A stretch of DNA of 64,000 bases from Ceratotherium simum simum (Eukaryota > Chordata > Mammalia > Perissodactyla > Rhinocerotidae), in NCBI RefSeq assembly GCF_000283155.1, contig NW_004454195.1, positions 6,641,102 through 6,705,101 on the forward strand, in the 5' to 3' direction. Positions 1-11,089 of this stretch are shown here, in pieces. The stretch's first letter is position 1, and each line of letters begins with the position of its first letter. Under the pieces are notes generated by a model. The model was not told where the DNA came from, ran no database searches, and worked only from the letters and a program-made list of their open reading frames with translations. Position numbers and translations under genes: made by a program.

Positions 1-162
1 TAAATATGTGCTCAAACTCTGTTAAGAAATCCTATAACCCTTTCTCATCTTCTCCTCCCTTCCCAACCTGATCCCATCCCAAAGAACTTAGAAAGATCTC
101 ATTTGACAAATTGGTTTGGGATCTTTGGAATGCAGTGGGCAGGATGTAGACCTCACACCTCA

Positions 163-447
163 TACTTTTCTTCTTGAAATTTTAGTTCTTCCTTTGGGTT
201 AAATTCGTCTCCAACTGATATTCATTTTTCTATAGTTTGTACAGCCAAGGTTTGTGGATGGTAAATTCTCCCAGAATTTTTTTTCCTAAAATTATCGTCA
301 TCTCACTCTTACTTTTTGGGATCATTTGGCTGGTGTTAAAATTCTAAGTTCACAGTTATTTCCCTTCAGTCCTTTGAAAAATCTCATTTCTTTGTTTTTT
401 GACTTCTTTGCTGCTAATTTTTGTTTATCGTAAGTGGTCTGTCTCAT
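163..447 (-). repeat. Old L1-type fragment, antisense (copy A)
   Basis: This AT-rich stretch reads like the antisense of an old mammalian L1, with a T-rich track, a 'tttggctggtgtt...attctaagttcacagttatt' block and 'cctttgaaaaatctcatttctttg'. The same segment recurs in the same orientation at 3597-3882 with almost no length difference, and a related one lies near 58.70-58.83 kb. It holds no usable reading frame. Assignment to L1 rests on resemblance to remembered L1 antisense sequence, so the exact subfamily is unknown. Positions 1-162 show nothing I can name. Confidence 0.55.
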
Positions 448-855
448 AGTCACAATCTGAAATCATCGTGGCGATGGCAGTGGAGATGAGGGATGGGGTG
501 GGAATAGGATGTTACAGAAATGTGCTAAATCCTGTGTGAGAGACTCTTACATACCTTGTCGCATTACTGTTTTCAAAAATTGTCTTCCTAAGTATTAAAT
601 ATCCTCCAACATACAAAAAATAATATGGCATCACTGTATTTTCCATCCAAATTAACATGTGTTAATATTAATGCTAATATTTTGTGACATCGATAAAGAT
701 CTTTTTTTAAAATATAGAAATAAAATCTTACAGACTCAATTGAAACACTGCCTCTTCACCCATCTAATTGTATTTCCTCTCGCCCCTCTCACTATTCCCC
801 TGAAGAACAGAGGAGCTATCCACCTGTCAGCAGCACAGGGTCTGGGATGGGAGTC
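448..855. other. No gene seen
   Basis: Unassigned AT-rich sequence between two L1-derived pieces. No splice-site-flanked open frame, RNA gene or clear repeat could be recognised. It ends in the target site of the L1 insertion that follows. Confidence 0.4.
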
Positions 856-870
856 AAAGTTGGCCAAATG

Positions 871-1377
871 TTGAACCATGTGAAATTGCCATATTTGTAG
901 GTCAAAATAGGTGAACACTGGCAACTTCATATAACTTAGACTAATAATTATATAATTTTGATCAGCAGTTTAATAATACTAATTAAAATGATTTTTAACA
1001 CTTAAAATTAGACATATATTCAATTTTATATACATTTTTGTTTCAGACAAATATGATAGGTGATTGTGAAAGATTTTCCAGCATAAGAATATATTACAAT
1101 GGGATAAAATTTATGTAGAGGAAGAATGGAAATACATGTTTAAATTGAAAAGGAATAATATAAAATATATGAGTATTAAGGATGACCTTGTTCTTGCATT
1201 TTTTAAATGGAAGATGTGACTTCAGAAGAGATGGATATGTTCATGGCATATATTGTAGTGATGGTTTCTCTGGTGTGTACTTATCGCCAAACTCTTAAGT
1301 TGTATACATTAAATATGTACAGTATTTTGTATGCCAATTATATCTCAATAAAGTGGTTTTAAACAGGAAAAAAAAAA
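871..1377 (+). mobile_element. 5'-truncated L1-type retrotransposed insertion with TSD
   Basis: About 507 bases are bracketed by a perfect 15-base direct repeat, AAAGTTGGCCAAATG, at 856-870 and 1378-1392. The 3' end has the L1 layout: 'tatctcaataaagtgg' with an AATAAA signal at 1347-1352, then a short spacer and a poly-A run to 1380. The poly-A tail and TSD show that it arrived by L1-type target-primed reverse transcription on the plus strand. The last roughly 200 bases resemble the L1 3' UTR. The first 300 I do not recognise with certainty, so a retrocopied transcript end or a 3'-transduced piece is possible. No open frame of note. Confidence 0.75.
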
Positions 1378-1619
1378 AAAGTTGGCCAAATGGTTGCCAG
1401 CAGGAGAGATGTCATGACATGCTAAGGCAAGTACAGGTAAGAGATATCCAGGGATAGCGGGTTGCTGAAGAATCCACAAATGTGCCCTGGGAAAGAAAGG
1501 GGAGCAATTGTGTATCTGCCAGATCCAGATTATAGTCATACCAGAAAAGCAACACCATTTTTGCCCTTACTCTACTCCCTTCTTTTCTCCAGGTGTGCAA
1601 CAGGTCTTTTAAATTAAAT

Positions 1620-2035
1620 CGTTATCACTGATTCAGTCATGGTCGCAACAGGAAACAGATGGCACTCTCAAAACAGTATAATTTGAGGAGGGTTTATTTA
1701 CAACAGGACTGTTTACAAAGATATGGGTATAGGGGAACCACAAGAGATAGCAAAGTAACCCAGGGCTAGTAGCAGCTGGGTAGTTAACCTCCAGGCCCAG
1801 AGAAATGAGCGGAGGGAATGCTTATTGGAACCCAGGAGGAGAGAGAGTTAGGCACAGTCCGCTCCTCTGAGAGGAGCAGTAAACTGAAGTGGGACATAGC
1901 CAGCCTACCTCTTGGGCTGAATGCCAGGAGAATAATCCACTACCGTCAATTTCCTAACTCAGTTTGATCTCCTGCTGTGGCTCCATCATGAAGCCAGAGG
2001 GCACTGGAACTCATTTGCATAAATCTATACAGGTC
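1620..2035. repeat. Unclassified old interspersed repeat
   Basis: The stretch from 'aggaaacagatggcactctcaaaac' through 'atttgaggagggtttatttac' to 'gccagagggcactggaact...acaggtcagcc' matches a common mammalian interspersed repeat that I know by sequence but cannot name safely. It is moderately GC-rich compared with its surroundings. No coding potential. An LTR or a DNA-transposon fossil are both possible. Confidence 0.4.
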
Positions 2036-2059
2036 AGCCATAAATTTACATGCCAATAA

Positions 2060-2990
2060 TATTTTAGCAGCATTACAGTTTCGCTATGTGATATCTCATT
2101 ATTTAGCTCTAAATACTTTGCAAGTTCTATTACCACTTCTTTGACCCAAGAATTATTTACAAATGAATTTCTAAATTTTTAAATTTGTAACTTTATGGCT
2201 ATCTTTCATAACTGAGTACCAATTTTCATGCTTTATAATCAGAAAACATTGTCTCTATTACATAAATTTTTTGTTATTTCTTGAATCTTTTGTGACATAG
2301 TAGATGGTCAATTTAAAAATGTTCAGTTTGTGTTGGATAAGATTGTATAGTCACTAATTATTGATTACAGAATTCAATATATGTCCATTAGATCTAGCTT
2401 ATTAATTTTGTTGTTCAAATCTTGTATATTCTGACATTTTCTTTTTTATGCTTTTCTAAGAATTTTAGAGTTTTATTTGGTGATTTGGTTTTTGTGAGTT
2501 TGGTCAACATTTCTAACTTCATATTTTTCAGTTTCTTATTGCATTTCTGTCAATCTACATATTTATATAACAAATAATTATATAATTAAAATTAGGCTAT
2601 GTGCCAAAAGAACTTTGCATTGCTATGTAAATCTTGCAAACATTTCCTTCTATTGTTATAATAATTCTTTGCCCTTAATAAGTTTTTTGTGGAATTCTAT
2701 TTTGTCTGCTATTAACATGGCTAGACAAGCTTTATTTTTGACAAGGTTTTCTCAGATATATTTTTCATTCTTTAATTTTCAAACATTTTGTGTACTTACA
2801 TTTTAGATATCTCATAAATAGCATGTAGCTGGATTTTTTATGCTACATTTTGGTCACTGACAAAAAATAACAAGCAATTTAAATCTATTTATTTTTATTG
2901 ACATTACTAACATATTTGGAATTTGTTTTCTTTTACCATATTTTTCTTTGCTTTACTCTTCTCCTTTCCTGCCTTCTATCGAATTGATCA
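2060..2990 (-). mobile_element. Old L1 fragment, antisense (ORF2 region)
   Basis: T-rich sequence with phrases typical of antisense L1 ORF2 near the endonuclease coding part: 'tttgtgacatagtagatggtcaattt', 'ataattgattacagaattcaatatatgtccattagatctagcttattaattttgttgttcaaatc'-like order of motifs. It is badly decayed, with stops in all frames. It may belong to the same ancient L1 as 3597-4660, since both are minus strand and only an ERE and a pyrimidine tract lie between. Confidence 0.6.
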
Positions 2991-2997
2991 AACTTAA

Positions 2998-3055
2998 TTC
3001 TTTCCTTCTTTCCTTCTTTCTGTCTTCCTTGCTTCCTTCCTTTTTCTCTTTCTAT
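2998..3055. repeat. Pyrimidine-rich TTCC/TTTC microsatellite
   Basis: An imperfect run of CTTTCC and TTCC units on the plus strand, almost pure pyrimidine for over 50 bases, directly upstream of an ERE. Such tracts are usually length-variable between individuals. Confidence 0.75.
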
Positions 3056-3174
3056 ACTGGGTTGGAATTCATACATTTATTGATTTTATTTCTATTCTCT
3101 TATGACATTCTTAATTCAGTGATGTCTAAAGTTAGACACTTTCTCTACTATATTCCTACAAAAATGAGGTCATT

Positions 3175-3419
3175 GGGGCCGGCCCGGTGGTGTAGTGGTT
3201 AAGTTCGTACACTCTGCTTCAGCAGCCCGGGGTTCTCAGGTTCAGATCCCAGGCATGGACCTGGGATCAAGCCGCTTATCAAGCCATGCTGTGGCAGGCA
3301 TCCCACATATAAAGTAGCACGGATGTTAGCCCAGGGCCAATCTTCCTCAGCAAAAAGAGGAGGATTGGCAACAGATATTAGCTCAGGACTAATCTTCCTC
3401 ACCAAAAAGAAAAAAAAAA
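3175..3419 (+). mobile_element. ERE-type tRNA-derived SINE
   Basis: Begins GGGGCCGGCCCGGTGGTGTAG and carries the tRNA-like A box (gtggtgtagtggttaag) and a degenerate B box (ggttcagatcccagg). The typical ERE body 'aagccatgctgtggcaggc..tcccacatataaagtag' follows, then two copies of the 'agg attggca..gat(g/a)ttagctcagg' tail unit and a poly-A run to 3419. The flanks share only a weak, mismatched repeat (aggtcatt before, aggacatt after), so the TSD is decayed. Internal pol III promoter boxes are visible but altered. Inserted in L1-derived DNA. Confidence 0.93.
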
Positions 3420-3596
3420 GGACATTAAAATGCTTTAAACTTTCCATTTTCCATTTTGTTATTACTGTTTGTGTTTTATTTCCACCTTGTTCACAAAATC
3501 TAACAAAATTATTTATTTTAATTATTATGGCTATTTAGAACTGATGCTTTCTTAGGTTTACCCATCAGTTTCTTTGCTCATTTTTGCTTTGTGATC

Positions 3597-4660
3597 ACTT
3601 TTACTTCTTGAACTTTTGCTTCTTTCTTTGGGTTGAATTTCTCTCCTACTGATATTCATTCTCCTATAGTTTTTACAGCGAGGGTTTATGGATGGTAAAT
3701 TCTTCCAATACATTTTTTTTCTAAAATTATTGTCATCTCATTTTTACTTTTTGGAATTGTTTGGCTGGTGTTGAAATTCTACATTCACAGTTATTTTCCC
3801 TCAGTCCTTTGAAAAATCTTATTTCTTTGTCTTTTGGCTTCTTTGTTGCTAATTTTGGTTTATTGTAAGTAATCTGCCTCATCTTTCTGGCTGCTTTTAA
3901 GATTTTATAAGATTTTGGTTTCTTCGGTTTCTTCACATATGTTTAGAAGCAGAATTGTTTTTTAACCTTTCTCAATGTGCTTCTTCAATCTGAGAACTCA
4001 AGACTTTCCTCAATGCCAGAGAAATCTCAGCCATTACTGTTGAATAATGCCTTTGTCCAATTCTTTCCAACTTCTTTTTCTGGAAAACCTATCATTTGTA
4101 TTTTGGTCATTCTCCTTCTGTCATCTATATATTTTGACCTCTCTTTGCTGTTTATTATTATTATTGTTAGATATAGTACTCTGTGTAATTTTCTCATATC
4201 TATTATCCATTTCACTTATTCTCTTTGCAATTGTGTTTTTCTGCTGTTTAACCTGACCATTGAGTTTATTTCAATGGCTGATATTTCTACTTGGATATTT
4301 TACAAATCTGCTTCCCTTCCCCTATGGAATCATATTCTTTTATTATGATTTTTATGTTCTCTTTTGTCTCTTTAATCATGTTCAACATAGCTATTATACT
4401 ATGTCTTTTAGATATTCTATTATCAAAAATTCTAATTTTCCTATTTGTTTCTGCTGACTCTTTTTCATGGCTGACCATTTCATCAAGTAACTGGTAATTT
4501 TTTAAAATTTAAACTTATTTTCCGTGGGGCTGGTTTTTCTGTGGTAGCCTCATTCACCCTGGGTTATGTCCTCTTGGAAGAGTTTTATTTTCTTCTCTTA
4601 TGAGGTTTGGGATATCTTCAATTTAAGACCAATTTTTATGCAATAGTTTATCATTTGTGA
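3597..4660 (-). mobile_element. Old L1 fragment, antisense (copy B and its 5'-ward continuation)
   Basis: The first 286 bases are the second copy of the segment at 163-447. The rest continues in L1-like antisense fashion: 'gccattactgttgaataatgcctttgtccaattcttt', 'cctatcatttgtattttggtcatt', 'atggctgatatttctacttggatatttt' and 'ttcatggctgaccatttcatcaagtaactgg'. This order resembles the ORF1/5' part of old L1 elements. Several short open frames here are only T-rich L1 remnants and are not genes. Confidence 0.65.
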
Positions 4661-6930
4661 TTCTTGAATTGTGTTAGTCATAGAAATTCAGATCCTTTTT
4701 TTTTTCTACCAGAGTAGAAACGTCTCAGGGTGGACTTTTTCTAGTCTAGTTTCCCTAGAGGGAGTAACTCTTCCAAGCACCCATCTTTACACAAAGCTCT
4801 CAATTATAGGTCTTCACCTTTCATGGGTTCAAGGCCACATCTCCCTTCTCCAACATGGACATTATAACTCTTTAGTTAGCTGTTTGGTGTATACTCTCAT
4901 TTAATGTCTCCTAGGCCTCCTTAGCATTAGCTGAACTCAAAACCCTGGCTTTGACTTCCTTATTTATTTTAACAGCATGAGGATTTTCCTTCCTTTTCTT
5001 TTGAGCTTTGTTATACTAAAAGTATGATTTTGTTATATCTTGTATTTCTGAATGTTTGAAGGAGAAGGCAGGTGCAACTCTAATGCTTGCTTTTAATATA
5101 TTTGACAACTTTGTGAGGCAAAGATATTTTAATGCTTTTTATAATACCTCATTGAACATCTACAACATGCAATGTTTAAATTCTGGGAATACAGAGGTAT
5201 ACAGAAGTGACAGAGATGCAATCCATAATCTCAGTGACATGCAAATAATCATTACAATGAAAGGTATGAATTTCTGAAATACAAGTATGGATAAAATAAT
5301 ACTGGAGCACAGAGAGAAAATCTGGCTCTCCATTTTTCTAGAGAGGAGCATTGAATTTTAAAGTACTGATAATGACTTGCCCAACTTCAAGCAGGTATTA
5401 AGGAGAGAACTAAGATACACATTCCACTGTTCTAACACAAAATCTAGTATTTTTTAAAGCAGCAATAGCAGCCACAGCTTCAATATAAAGGTTACATTGT
5501 AAGCAGTGGGAGAGTTGACTTAAATAGAGTGCTGGTCACATGTCATATTTATGATGAATAAATGTTTATTAATTAAATACTCTTTAGAGAGTCTCACAAC
5601 CCTCACCCTCATCCTCATTAGAGAAAAAAAATTTGCTCTAAGCCTGAGCTTTCTCCTGCCTTTGTTTACCCAGCACCAAGGACAGAGAATTCAGGGGCTA
5701 CATGAAGGTGGATTGTAAACCAGAAATTCGGATTCTAGAAAGTCTGAGGTCATAGAAAATAGCAGAAAAGAAGGCCTAGCAGGATGAGAATTTAATTCTA
5801 GAGTAGAGGCTTGATGGGGTTTTATACTCAGTGGGAGAGAGAGAGATAATATCTGGGACAGTTTACAGCCTCACTAAACAAGGACTTTGAATTGAAAACA
5901 TCTAGGGAACTGCCAAGCCTCAGCCAAGCCTCCTGCTGTTCCCTCTTATTGATGAGCAGAGAGACTTTTTAGAGACCTCACCTTAATTTCCTGCCCAGTT
6001 GGCAGCCTTTGAATTTTTCGATAAGTTTTATGTTAAATAAAGTTGTTTTTTCCTCTTTAAATTCCAATTTTGTCATGTGATTATGTGTGTGTTTTCGATC
6101 TGGAAAATGCTCTGAAAGGCATTAATTGTTTCATCTGATATTAATTTAAAACAAAAAACAGAAAAGAGGGGGCAGGCAGATTTGCTACACTGATGATGTT
6201 TTGTAGCTATTTTGATTTATTGGGTAGGCAGAAATGTCAGGAAAATCTTAAGTATTCACTTCAGCAACTATGTCTGACGCCTCCTATTAACGTACCACGG
6301 TTTTCTTTGCAGAAAATAATGGATGCATAGAAAAAATTCTGCTTAGGAGCCTATGGCTCTCTGTGTGGCGCAACCAACTTGGCCCAGTAGTTCAACCTTG
6401 GTTGATTGTGAGATTTCACAAGCCTATCTACTGGTGCTCTGTTTCTTAAGGGTCTTGAAAGTATTTCAGTTTTCTTAACATTTCCAATCCCCCACTATTA
6501 AAATATAATTCCTTATCAGCTAATAATTTAGAAATTGACAGCTATAGGTGATGGAAACATGAATCAAAGAAAAGGAGTTTTTTAGAAGGACAACATAGGA
6601 CATTGAAAAGAGAAGTTGGGGGCATTATTTTTGTATCATATGTGTGTTAAGTTGAAAATATGTCTTCAGCTCAGGTCTCTCTCCCTTACACCAGATGTAT
6701 ATATTAAACCACCTACAGGACGCTCCATCTGCTGATTGCACATGTGCCTCCCACTCAGTATGTCTAGAATTGAATTTATTATCTTACTATCACCCCCCAC
6801 AAACACACATCCACTTTTCTTCCTATATTCCTTAGATGAGTAGAGTGGTAACACCATTTAACCAATCCCCAAAGCCAGACACCTGGGAAAAATTTTGACT
6901 CCTGTATTGCCTTTTCCAAGTCCTGCACTG
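4661..6930. other. No gene seen
   Basis: About 2.3 kb of unassigned, AT-rich sequence. Open frames are all below 80 codons with no known domain. The first few hundred bases may be a further decayed part of the L1 on the left. No RNA gene, CpG island or clear repeat recognised. Confidence 0.4.
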
Positions 6931-6934
6931 TAAT

Positions 6935-6992
6935 ATTACAATTTGCTATCATTTATTGAGCATCTCCTATATGGTAGGCTTTATAGTAGGTG

Positions 6993-7055
<63 letters not shown>

Positions 7056-7200
7056 TATATAGCCATCTCATTTAATGTTAAAAACAACCCTCTGTGCAAT
7101 CTGTTATTGTCCCATTTTCCAGACGAGGAAACTGAGGCTCAGAGAGGTTAAGTAACATGCTCATGGTCACATAAGCAATAAGCGACAGTCATAATACATT
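6935..7200 (+). repeat. MIR SINE, interrupted by a microsatellite
   Basis: The core MIR phrases are in order: 'tttattgagcatctcctatatggtaggc', then 'atctcatttaatgttaaaa', 'ccattttccagacgaggaaactgaggctcagagaggttaagtaacatgctcatggtcacataagc'. The element is plus-strand. An AT/AC dinucleotide expansion replaces the part after 'tagtaggtgc', so the SINE is longer than usual. Confidence 0.88.
6994..7060. repeat. (TA)n-(CA)n microsatellite inside the MIR
   Basis: A run of alternating T and A covers 6994-7040, followed by seven AC units at 7041-7054 and three AT units to 7060. It interrupts the MIR. Long TA runs can fold into a cruciform and are highly length-polymorphic. Confidence 0.95.
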
Positions 7201-7204
7201 ACTG

Positions 7205-7550
7205 TCAGTTTCCTGAACATGCCTCAAGTTGTTGCCTAGAACTTTCCTTCTCCACCTCTTTGTCTGACTAACTCTGTCTTACCTTTCTGACAGGACTCAG
7301 CTTAAAATGCACATCCTCCGTGATCTCTGGTCTTCCATGCCTGGTCTGGATACTTGTCCCATCCCCATCCCCCAAATGTCTGCCCCTGTAATTGTCCTTA
7401 GTAGACTGCATTATAGGTTTGTTTAATGCCTACATCCACCATTATGTTTTAAGCCTTATGAGGTTGAAGACAGAGCTATTTCCCTTGCCATCAAATCCTT
7501 AGGCCATAGCATGTAGCAGATACTAAGCATTGGTTTGAAGAATGAAGAGT
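7205..7550 (+). repeat. L2 LINE 3' fragment
   Basis: Reads like the 3' end of L2: pyrimidine-rich 'aactttccttctccacctctttgtctgac', 'aggactcagcttaaaatgcacatcctccgtgatc', 'ccccatcccccaaatgtctgcccctgtaattg', 'ttatgaggttgaagacagagct' and a final 'agcatgtagcagatactaagcattggtttgaagaatga' matching the L2 end. Ancient and decayed. Confidence 0.65.
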
Positions 7551-7844
7551 GATGGGAGAATAAGAAACCTAAATTCTGTTGACTTCTGAATTGTTGCCTA
7601 GGGCTGGCACTTTAATATATTCCTTTTTCTAGAACTATTCCTTGTCCTTAGAGCTGTTCCCTCTTAGTTCTCATGTGTTGAACTCATTGCCAGATTCTTC
7701 AAGTTGCTCACTTGCAGGGAGCAAAAAAAAGCATTTACCTTGTTTATTTAACAAAGCAGAGTGTTTTGCTTTTTGATATTCTATCATATAAGCTTGGAAG
7801 GGACATGGCTTTCTTGTTTATCCTTCCTTTGTGGTGCCATTTCA

Positions 7845-7980
7845 CAGAATTATGGAATGTCAGTGTTCAAATGGAGCTTAGAGACCATTTAATTAAATCC
7901 CTCAGAGGAAACGGAATCCCAGAAAAATAAGGCAATTTACCCGAGATCCTGTTGCTAGCAAGCAGTAGCCTGTGTTTATT
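7845..7980 (+). repeat. MIR3-like SINE fragment
   Basis: The phrases 'cagaattatggaatgtcagtgttcaaatggagcttagagaccatttaattaaatccctcag' and 'ggaatcccagaaaaataaggcaatttacccgagatcctgttgctagcaagcagtagcc' follow the MIR3 consensus order. Plus strand, strongly diverged. Confidence 0.6.
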
Positions 7981-7989
7981 TTATTTACT

Positions 7990-9000
7990 ATGTCTCTCCA
8001 TAGCTTTGCCTTTCTTGGGGTCAGGTTGATCTCCATTTGGAAAAGAGGCCACACCTACTAGTTCAAGTTCTACCAACCTGCCTCTGGACACTCAAGAGGG
8101 CTTCAGTGCTCTACTTCACTTCTTCAGGGTCAGTCAAAATGCTGACTGCAGGATTAAAAGAAGGCCTTTCCACTCTCTGGTATTGTAACCTTAGAGGAGC
8201 CAGCGGAGTGACCAGTCACACGCTAAGAAGCAAAAGACTGAACAGAACAAAAGCCAATTCTCTCACCCATCCAAGGATTTGTAGCTCAGCCATGACATCT
8301 GGCAAAAGGATTTGCAGAGTCCAGCACTGAACTCACTGAAGCCATGTACTCACATCTGGAGTCTAGACTGAGTGGCTCTCTTGTTTGGGCTCACAGCCTC
8401 TTCACACCTCCTGCACCTCTCTCTCTGGCTCTCTCACTTTACCCTTTTTCACTTTGCCAAAGTTTTTTTTTCTATCTGCCTCTCTCTCCTGGTTTTATTT
8501 TTTCTTTTTTTATTTGTCCTTTCATTTTTCTTTTCCCAAATCACTTCTTGCTTAAGTTTTTCCAGATACTCCTGACAAACATCTTAGAGAAAAGTTTTTC
8601 CCAACACTGAGCAGTCTATTGGGGCATAATGTTAAAGTGGATGGTGTCTTAGCAAGCTTCTGGTACAAAGTCTTCTGCTAACCAGCTGCATGACCTTAAA
8701 AGCTCTGTATCATTGAGACTTGATTTTTCTTATCATTTAAATGAAAAAGCTGGACCACATTTGCCATATTCCACATTTTTTTTTTTAAAGCTACAGAATC
8801 CTTTCTTCAAACAAAATCTTATGAGAAACATCAATATGGAGAAAATATTGAAGAAAGACTTTTCTGGTTAACATGGGAGGGGGAGCAGAATGACTGTTCC
8901 ACTTTCAAGAGTTCCTAATGGATGCTGGGGACAGTAGGCTTCCTGGAGTGCAAAGCTGGAAAACCCCTGCTGTGGATCATTTTTAAGGTGTCTTCTGTTT
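7990..9000. other. No gene seen; long pyrimidine-rich tract at 8395-8545
   Basis: Two overlapping open frames at 8037-8330 and 8344-8610 fall here. The first has mixed composition with no domain I recognise. The second is simply translated from a CTCT/TTTT-rich tract (8395-8545) and is composition-driven. I see no splice signals or repeats that would make a gene. Confidence 0.4.
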
Positions 9001-9004
9001 GGAA

Positions 9005-9390
9005 CGTGTGGCAAAAACAACAATGATCATCACGTATACTCTTTGCTCCCTTACATTCCTCAGCCTCTTTCAGTTAGGCATTGTAATGTGAATGGTTCTG
9101 GCCAATGTGGGCAGAAATGATTCGTCACCTATGAGTTGAGACAAAGAAAACTCACGTATGATTCTTCATACTACCTCCTCTTGCTTCTGTGACAAAAGAG
9201 GCTGCCTCTTGCACAGCGTGCGGCTATAAGATTATCAACCCCTTGTCAGCCTGGATCCTCGAATGACTACGTGGAGCAGAAACTCTTGTGGTACCATAAT
9301 GCACATGGTGTGATTAAAATATAACCCTTCAGTGTGTCAAGTCATTGGGATTGAGGGGTTAACTTTTATGCTGGAATAAAGCTAGCCTAT
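9005..9390 (+). repeat. Old LTR-like or medium-reiterated repeat
   Basis: The order 'ccttacattcctcagcctctttcagttaggca', 'gtgaatggttctggccaatgtgggcagaaatgattcg', 'cctggatcctcgaatgactacgtggagcagaaac', ending in 'gaataaagctagcc', follows a widespread mammalian repeat also seen at 27950-28335 (same strand) and 16650-17025 (opposite strand). I cannot name the family safely. Confidence 0.45.
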
Positions 9391-9779
9391 GTTGATTAAG
9401 GTAACAGGTAAGGAGAATAAAATTAGGAGAACAAGATCAAACTTTCTTTCATGTTAAGTCTTATTCAGCCATTTGCATGTGTGCAACCATCTCTTTCAAC
9501 TGGGTTATACCATTAGACAAAACTAACGGTCTCATACTGGTTTGTTTGAATGAAATTCAGCAGAAAAGAGGTCTCCTGAATAACGTAAATAGAAACAATT
9601 TGAATATCACTAATCTAGAGCTCTTCAATTCCAAATAACAATTTTTAAACAAAACTCTTTCCCAAAATACAAGCCCATACGTTTTTATAGAATCCTATAC
9701 CTTGGAGATAAAATGTTTGCAGCTATCAAAGCATCTTTGGATAGGCAGACATCAGAATAGGCTGGAGCAGAGGGTGCCT
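9391..9779. other. No gene seen
   Basis: Unassigned sequence between two LTR-like repeats. No open frame, repeat or RNA signal that I can support. Confidence 0.35.
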
Positions 9780-10165
9780 TCTCATTGTAATGCATGACAC
9801 CTATCTTGAGTTTTTCTCTGTCTCCCCCACCCTTCCCCCAACCTGGGGGCATTGCTAACTGAGGATTATTTTTAGTGGGTGTAAATACTTCAGCTCCTTC
9901 CAGGGGACAAGAGGGAAGTGGGGATACTTGGAGTTACATGTCCTACAGTGAGTCCCTGAATTCCCTTAATACTCCTTAATCCGGTAGGATTAAGCTCCAG
10001 TTACTCAATAGGTTAACTGGTGTAATAATACACTCTTTCTTGGTTGCTTTTCTTTCTCTGTCTCACCCCCTTTACCTCTATTGTTATTTCTTGGTATCAC
10101 ACCCAAATAAACCACTTGCACTTGAATCCTTATCTCAAGATTTTAACTTAAACTAAGACAACAGC
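9780..10165 (+). repeat. Old LTR-like repeat, 3' part
   Basis: The end 'ttatttcttggtatcacacccaaataaaccacttgcacttgaatccttatctcaaga...aaactaagaca' has the layout of an old retroviral-like LTR end, with an AATAAA signal about 60 bases from the end. The same ending type recurs at 49800-50035. The 5' boundary is uncertain. Confidence 0.45.
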
Positions 10166-10169
10166 CATT

Positions 10170-11085
10170 TAGCCCAACCACTCTGGCTTCAATAGGTTTA
10201 GATCTTTCCTCTCTCTGGGAGATTTCTAAATGCCATAGACTCATTGGATAAGTGGCAATTTCAGGGAAGTAGGTGGGCTTTTTAAAATGGCAATCACAAG
10301 AAGGCTGAGAGTTTTTAATGGAAAGTCAATTACACCTTCTTCTGTGGAACCATAGATGTGCCTCCTGATGTGTTTTGCAATTAAGGAGATTGCTGGAACT
10401 CATCTCTCACCTGTTAAAAAAAGAAATCTTATAAGAAGATTTTTATATAAAAAGATGTTTTTACGTTGAGTCTAGCATCTCCATTTGTTCACAGTGGAGG
10501 TGCATTGTCACATGAGCAATGCCCCCAAAGTATTCCTGTTTTTCTGGATCAAAGTTGTTCAAGGTTCTTGGGACAGTGTTTGGATTGTGGAATGGAAAGG
10601 ACTAATGGATAGAAAGAAAAGGAGTCAATCTACTGAGGGGATCAATATCAAATAGTTTTGTGCACTGGAAACATTTGAGTGCTTGAGTTGGGAGAAATGA
10701 TGTTTATGGCCACAGAGTGTAATGTTTGACTTTATGATTTCAGGAGTGGCACAGTAACAAGTCATAACGAATTACAAGATGTTGCCACAGAAGGGAATAG
10801 CTAACATGAAGCGGGGACAATGGAGATAAGAGATCAAAGAAGTGTGTAGCTTTGTAGTGAGGTTGTATTTCTAATCTGCGTTAATAATGAACTTCATGTT
10901 TCTACACACAATGTGCACTTCTCAGTATGTATTTATTTCAGTTGATTTCTCAGAAGTATTACCATTGTCTGTTGCCTTTTTCTGGCAATACCCTCCCCTT
11001 GGCTCCACGGCTTCACAATTTTAGGAGTTTCTTTTCCTTCTTTTCTCTCTCCATATCCTTTGCAGATACCTCTGTTTAAAATGTT
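10170..11085. other. No gene seen
   Basis: About 900 bases without an open frame above 60 codons and without a repeat I can name. No CpG-rich or RNA-like structure noticed. Confidence 0.4.
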
Positions 11086-11089
11086 GGTG

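Noticed and set aside
2948..3202. Small gene encoding a Ser/Phe-rich protein
   Set aside because: It reads through a pyrimidine microsatellite, then into the ERE; its composition comes from the DNA repeats.
3175..3260. tRNA gene suggested by tRNA-like A and B boxes
   Set aside because: The sequence is an ERE head with SINE body and tail attached. A folding cloverleaf with acceptor stem is not present, and the same layout recurs five times.
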